The notes under the pieces: model-generated
The model's database searches: none
Seen by the model: only the letters and a program-made list of their open reading frames with translations
What the model was told of the DNA's origin: nothing
Assembly: GCA_903868655.1 (NCBI GenBank)
Contig: CAIPWG010000180.1
Coordinates: 1-8,813, forward strand
From: an uncultured Sphingomonadales bacterium
GTDB taxonomy: Bacteria; Pseudomonadota; Alphaproteobacteria; Sphingomonadales; Sphingomonadaceae
Length of the DNA: 8,813 nt
Direction: 5' to 3'
In this document: piece after piece, positions 5,897-8,813 of the stretch
Position numbering within the stretch: position 1 is the first letter of the stretch
Layout of the letters: each line of letters starts with the position of its first letter
Made by a program: the position numbers and the translations under genes

Positions 5897-6685
5897 TTAT
5901 TCGATTGCAGACAATGCGATTTTGGCAACCGACCAGTCACCGACCAGTCCCATCCACAGCGCAGTACCGCCGATGGCGGCGGTTTCGCCGCGCAGGATAC
6001 GCGGGCCCAGCGTGATCGGCACAGCGGCGGGATGCGCGCGGATGGCCGCGCGCTCGGCTTCGTCAAACCCGCCCTCGGGGCCGATCAGCAAGGCGGCGGG
6101 GCCGTGATGCGCGGCAAAGCTGGTGGCAGCAGGCGCGCCACCGGTTTCATCGGCAAAAAACAACGCGCGCGCTGCGGGCCAGTCGGCCAGCAGTGCGGTC
6201 AGGGTCTGCGGCGGATCGCACGCAGGCAGCGCTGTGCGCGCGCATTGTTCGGCCGCTTCGATCAGCGTTGTGCGCACGCGGTCGGGGTTGATCCGGTCGG
6301 CCACGCAACGTCGGGTCAGGACGGGACGAATCCGGGCCACGCCGAGTTCACAAGCTTTCTCCAGCACCCAGTCAAACCGGTCTTTTTTCAGGAGGGCCGG
6401 GCATAGCCAGAAATCCGGCACGGCCTCGCGCGGGCGCAAGTGGGTGACACAGCGCAACAGGATATCGCGTTTGCCCACGGTTTCAGCCTCCGCAGCCCAT
6501 TCGCCGGTGATGTCGTCGCACAGAATCACGCAATCGCCCACCACCAGCCGCATCACGCGCGACAAATAATGGGCTTGTGGTCCGTCGATGGTGATCGCCG
6601 CGCCTGTGTCGAGCGGGCCGGGCACAAACAGGCGTGGGGCCGATTTCGGGGGCCAGGCGGGCGTGGCGGGCAAAGTTGCGGTCAT
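5897..6685 (-). CDS. rsmE: 16S rRNA (uracil(1498)-N(3))-methyltransferase RsmE
   Basis: RsmE uses S-adenosylmethionine to methylate N3 of U1498 of 16S rRNA in the 30S subunit. The 262-residue protein has an N-terminal PUA-like RNA-binding part (about 16-85, including APRLFVPGPL and HYLSRVMRLVVGD). A C-terminal SPOUT trefoil-knot domain follows: KKDRFDWVLEKACELGV (100-116), IEAAEQCAR (142-150), LLIGPEGGFDEAE (199-211) and LGPRILRGETAAI (226-238). The last two are the classic cofactor-binding knot motifs. The frame can be extended to a GTG at 6703, but ATG 6685 has GAGG (complement of 6691-6694) five bases upstream and gives the usual family N-terminus, so I prefer it. The protein is slightly long, with a Pro/Ala-rich leader of about 15 residues. 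It is the first gene of the rsmE-gshA-ABM group and diverges from ubiA across 77 bases. Confidence 0.95.
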   Translation of the reverse strand: MTATLPATPAWPPKSAPRLFVPGPLDTGAAITIDGPQAHYLSRVMRLVVGDCVILCDDITGEWAAEAETVGKRDILLRCVTHLRPREAVPDFWLCPALLKKDRFDWVLEKACELGVARIRPVLTRRCVADRINPDRVRTTLIEAAEQCARTALPACDPPQTLTALLADWPAARALFFADETGGAPAATSFAAHHGPAALLIGPEGGFDEAERAAIRAHPAAVPITLGPRILRGETAAIGGTALWMGLVGDWSVAKIALSAIE

Positions 6686-6762
6686 CCTCGCCTCGTAGGC
6701 CACCCGCGTGCGCCGGGCAATCAGGCTTGCTCTTGCGCGGCGTGCAGCGCAGGAGATGCGTC
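6686..6762. promoter_or_regulatory. Divergent intergenic region between rsmE and ubiA
   Basis: These 77 bases separate the two divergent starts and should hold promoters for both the rsmE-gshA-ABM group and ubiA. The two ribosome sites sit at its edges (GAGG of rsmE at 6691-6694 on the minus strand; AGGAG of ubiA at 6751-6755). I see no convincing -35/-10 pair. The small imperfect palindrome GCGC...GCGC around 6735-6750 is not distinctive. Confidence 0.5.
6751..6755 (+). promoter_or_regulatory. Ribosome binding site of ubiA
   Basis: AGGAG seven bases before ATG 6763. It decides the start against the longer open frame that reaches back to 6634 inside rsmE. Confidence 0.8.
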
Positions 6763-7671
6763 ATGACCGACAGTATCGTCCCTGATAGCGAACATACGGG
6801 TTTCGTTGCCGCGCTCCCGCTGCCGTGGCGGCATTACGCGCTGCTGGCGCGGTTGGATCGGCCGATCGGTTGGTGGTTGTTGTTCTGGCCGTGCACCTGG
6901 GGACTGTTTCTGGCGGGCGCAACCACGCGCTGGGCGATGGTGGCGTGGATGCTGCTGGGTTCGATTGCGATGCGCGGTGCGGGCTGTGTGTATAACGATA
7001 TTGTCGATGCCGAGATTGATGCGCGGGTGGCGCGCACCGCGGCGCGCCCGATTGCCAGTGGCGCAGTATCAAAGCGTGCGGGCGGTATATGGATCATCAT
7101 CCTGGCAGGCACCGGGCTGATCGTCCTGCTGCAATTGCGCTGGCAGGCACAGATCGTGGCGCTGGGCAGCCTGGCGCTGGTTGCGGCCTATCCTTTCATG
7201 AAACGCATCATCGGTTGGCCGCAGGCGTGGCTGGGGCTGGTGTTCACGTGGGGCGCGCCAACCGGCTGGGTGGAGGCGGGCGGGTTTGACACGCTGCTGC
7301 CGCTTGCCCCGCTCTATCTGGGCTGCTGGGCATGGTGCATGGGCTACGACACGATCTATGCCTGTCAGGATCGCGAAGACGATGCGTTGGTCGGCATTGG
7401 CTCCTCGGCGCTGTCATTTGGGCGCCATGTTCGTGCGGGTGTTTGTGGATTGTATGCGCTGGCTTTGGCGGCCTGGGCGGGTGCGATCTGGCTGGTGCGG
7501 CCCGATCCGGTGGCATTGCTCGCGCTCCTGCCGGTGGCGGTGCATCTGGGCTGGCAGGTCTTTACGCTCAACCCCGACGATGCGGATAATGCCTTGCGCC
7601 GGTTTCGTGCCAATCGCTTTGCCGGATTCTTGATGGCAGCAGCATGCTTTGTGGTCGGCGCGACCGTCTGA
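6763..7671 (+). CDS. ubiA: 4-hydroxybenzoate polyprenyltransferase UbiA
   Basis: UbiA attaches the polyprenyl tail to 4-hydroxybenzoate in the inner membrane, an early committed step of ubiquinone synthesis. The 302-residue protein shows both Asp-rich motifs that bind Mg-prenyl diphosphate: NDIVDAEID (78-86) and YACQDREDD (199-207). It also has the N-terminal LARLDRPIGWWLLFWPCTWGL (28-48) typical of the proteobacterial enzymes and RTAARPIASGAVS (91-103), the conserved loop after the first motif. About eight or nine hydrophobic segments follow (roughly 36-51, 58-75, 108-124, 129-144, 156-170, 179-194, 226-245, 249-265, 286-301). Length is standard. The start is set by AGGAG at 6751-6755. The gene ends three bases before the convergent smc stop. 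A different aromatic prenyl acceptor is possible in principle, but the motifs and length fit UbiA well. Confidence 0.95.
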   Translation: MTDSIVPDSEHTGFVAALPLPWRHYALLARLDRPIGWWLLFWPCTWGLFLAGATTRWAMVAWMLLGSIAMRGAGCVYNDIVDAEIDARVARTAARPIASGAVSKRAGGIWIIILAGTGLIVLLQLRWQAQIVALGSLALVAAYPFMKRIIGWPQAWLGLVFTWGAPTGWVEAGGFDTLLPLAPLYLGCWAWCMGYDTIYACQDREDDALVGIGSSALSFGRHVRAGVCGLYALALAAWAGAIWLVRPDPVALLALLPVAVHLGWQVFTLNPDDADNALRRFRANRFAGFLMAAACFVVGATV

Positions 7672-7674
7672 CGC

Positions 7675-8813
7675 TTATTGGGCCTGGGCCAGCAATTGCT
7701 CGGCCCCGCCCAGATCGACACTGACCAACCGTGACACACCGGGTTCGACCATGGTCACGCCAAACAGGCGATGCATCCGGCTCATCGTCACGGCATTGTG
7801 CGTGACGATCAGATAACGCGTGCGGGTTTCGCGCACCATCGCGTCGAGCAGATCGCAAAACCGTTCGACGTTGGCATCATCAAGCGGCGCATCGACTTCG
7901 TCGAGTACGCAAATCGGCGCAGGATTTGTCAAAAATAGCGCAAAGATCAGCGCAACCGCGGTCAGCGCTTGTTCGCCGCCTGACAGCAAAGTCAGCGATT
8001 GCAGCCGTTTGCCCGGCGGTTGAGCAAAGATTTCGAGCCCGGCCTCAAGCGGATCATCACTGTCGATCAGCGCCAGATGTGCTTCGCCCCCGCCGAACAG
8101 CCCGGCAAACAGTCGGCGGAAATGCGCGTCGACCGCTTCGAATGCGGCACGCAAACGTTCGCGTCCTTCGCGGTTGAGCGCATTGATCGAACCGCGCAGC
8201 CGCCCGACTGCCTCGATCAGTTCGGCGCGTTCGCGGATCGTGGTGCCATGTTCATCCTCGGCACTGGCCAGATCATCGGCAGCGACCAAATTGACCGGGC
8301 CCAGCCGTTCGCGGTCGGCCATCAGTCGGTCGTGTGTCGCGCTGACAGTGGCCGACGGGCCGACTTCGTTGCCTGCAAAACCGAGCTTGGCCGGCAGCAG
8401 CGGTGGCGAGCATTGAAACCGTTCGCCAGAAATTCCCGCCATTTCCTGCCGCCGCAAATCCTCGTTGTCAGTCCTTGCGGCCAGCCCGGCCCGGGTTTCG
8501 CGTGCAGTGGACAAGGCTTCGTTGGCTGCTGCCAGTGCGCGGTCGGCGGCTTGGCTGGCTGTTTCGGCAGCGCCTTGGGCAACCTCGGCATTGGCCAGTT
8601 CGACGGCGAGGTGGGTGCGCAACGCTTCGCCCGCTTCGATTTGGGCTTGCAAAGCACCGGGTTTGGCTGCGTGAATGGCGCGTTCGGCGGCCAGATCGTC
8701 TGCACGGGCGTCCATTTCGGTCAGCCGCTTTGCTGCATCGCTGGCGCGGGCTTGCCAGTTGCGCATTTCGTTTTTCAACGCAGAGACCCGTTCGCGGCCG
8801 ACGGCAATGGCCT
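7675..8813 (-). CDS. smc: Chromosome segregation protein SMC, C-terminal part (runs off the right edge)
   Basis: SMC is the large coiled-coil ATPase that, with ScpA and ScpB, compacts and segregates the chromosome. Only the last 378 residues are here; the frame is open through base 8813 with no start, so about two thirds of a roughly 1150-residue protein lies outside. From the window edge there is an Ala/Glu/Arg-rich coiled coil (about 1-115), a break, the conserved [10 protein letters not shown] linker (168-177) and a second short coil (about 183-235). The C-terminal ATPase lobe follows: signature [15 protein letters not shown] (274-288), Walker B with catalytic glutamate [12 protein letters not shown] (301-312), and the switch histidine in YLIVTHN (333-339). 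These are the parts that pair with the N-terminal Walker A of the partner. It converges on ubiA with a three-base gap. Confidence 0.95.
   Translation of the reverse strand, partial: AIAVGRERVSALKNEMRNWQARASDAAKRLTEMDARADDLAAERAIHAAKPGALQAQIEAGEALRTHLAVELANAEVAQGAAETASQAADRALAAANEALSTARETRAGLAARTDNEDLRRQEMAGISGERFQCSPPLLPAKLGFAGNEVGPSATVSATHDRLMADRERLGPVNLVAADDLASAEDEHGTTIRERAELIEAVGRLRGSINALNREGRERLRAAFEAVDAHFRRLFAGLFGGGEAHLALIDSDDPLEAGLEIFAQPPGKRLQSLTLLSGGEQALTAVALIFALFLTNPAPICVLDEVDAPLDDANVERFCDLLDAMVRETRTRYLIVTHNAVTMSRMHRLFGVTMVEPGVSRLVSVDLGGAEQLLAQAQ

Noticed and set aside
6634..6762. An N-terminal extension of UbiA reaching back into rsmE
   Set aside because: It would overlap the divergent rsmE start. 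AGGAG at 6751-6755 and the normal UbiA length support ATG 6763.
1..8813. tRNA, rRNA, CRISPR array, transposase or phage genes
   Set aside because: None could be seen: no regularly spaced direct repeats, no cloverleaf with the usual T-loop sequence, and no DDE or integrase motifs in any plausible frame.

Overview
The window is GC-rich DNA (about 60-70 % G+C in the genes I read closely). Its gene set suggests an alphaproteobacterium of the Sphingomonadales, of the Novosphingobium/Sphingomonas type. This rests on the type of glutamate-cysteine ligase, the short YfgM-like protein upstream of a bamB, the codon use and frequent TTG/GTG starts. It is recognition by eye, not a database result.

Layout. 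(a) Positions 1 to about 100 have a different composition (about 41 % G+C, with AGG/AGA codons) and run abruptly into the C-terminal end of a GT4-type glycosyltransferase that ends at 467. The N-terminal two thirds of that enzyme is missing. (b) 584-2727 is a plus-strand pair: a membrane-anchored YfgM-like protein and the BamB lipoprotein, which overlap as ATGA. A strong intrinsic terminator closes the pair at 2754-2794. Both belong to envelope protein export and outer-membrane assembly. (c) 2823-4169 is a 448-residue multi-pass membrane protein with a C-terminal isoprenylcysteine/phospholipid methyltransferase-like domain. (d) On the minus strand, 6685 down to 4166 is a likely operon: rsmE (16S rRNA m3U1498 methyltransferase), gshA (glutamate-cysteine ligase) and a 99-residue antibiotic-biosynthesis-monooxygenase-type protein. 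(e) ubiA (4-hydroxybenzoate polyprenyltransferase) diverges from rsmE across 77 bp and runs to 7671. (f) The C-terminal part of smc (chromosome segregation ATPase) reads in from the right edge on the minus strand and stops at 7675, three bases from the ubiA stop.

How the genes relate. Most are core housekeeping functions: outer-membrane biogenesis, ribosome modification, glutathione synthesis, ubiquinone synthesis and chromosome condensation. The less characterised part is the membrane methyltransferase-like protein and the small monooxygenase. The latter sits in the glutathione operon, close to a ubiquinone gene. I see no tRNA, rRNA, CRISPR array, insertion sequence or phage gene, and no clear novel defence or mobile system. 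The items most worth following up are the abrupt left-edge junction and the substrate of the 448-residue membrane protein. No gene-free stretch exceeds 300 bases; the longest, 468-583, holds a nested inverted repeat.
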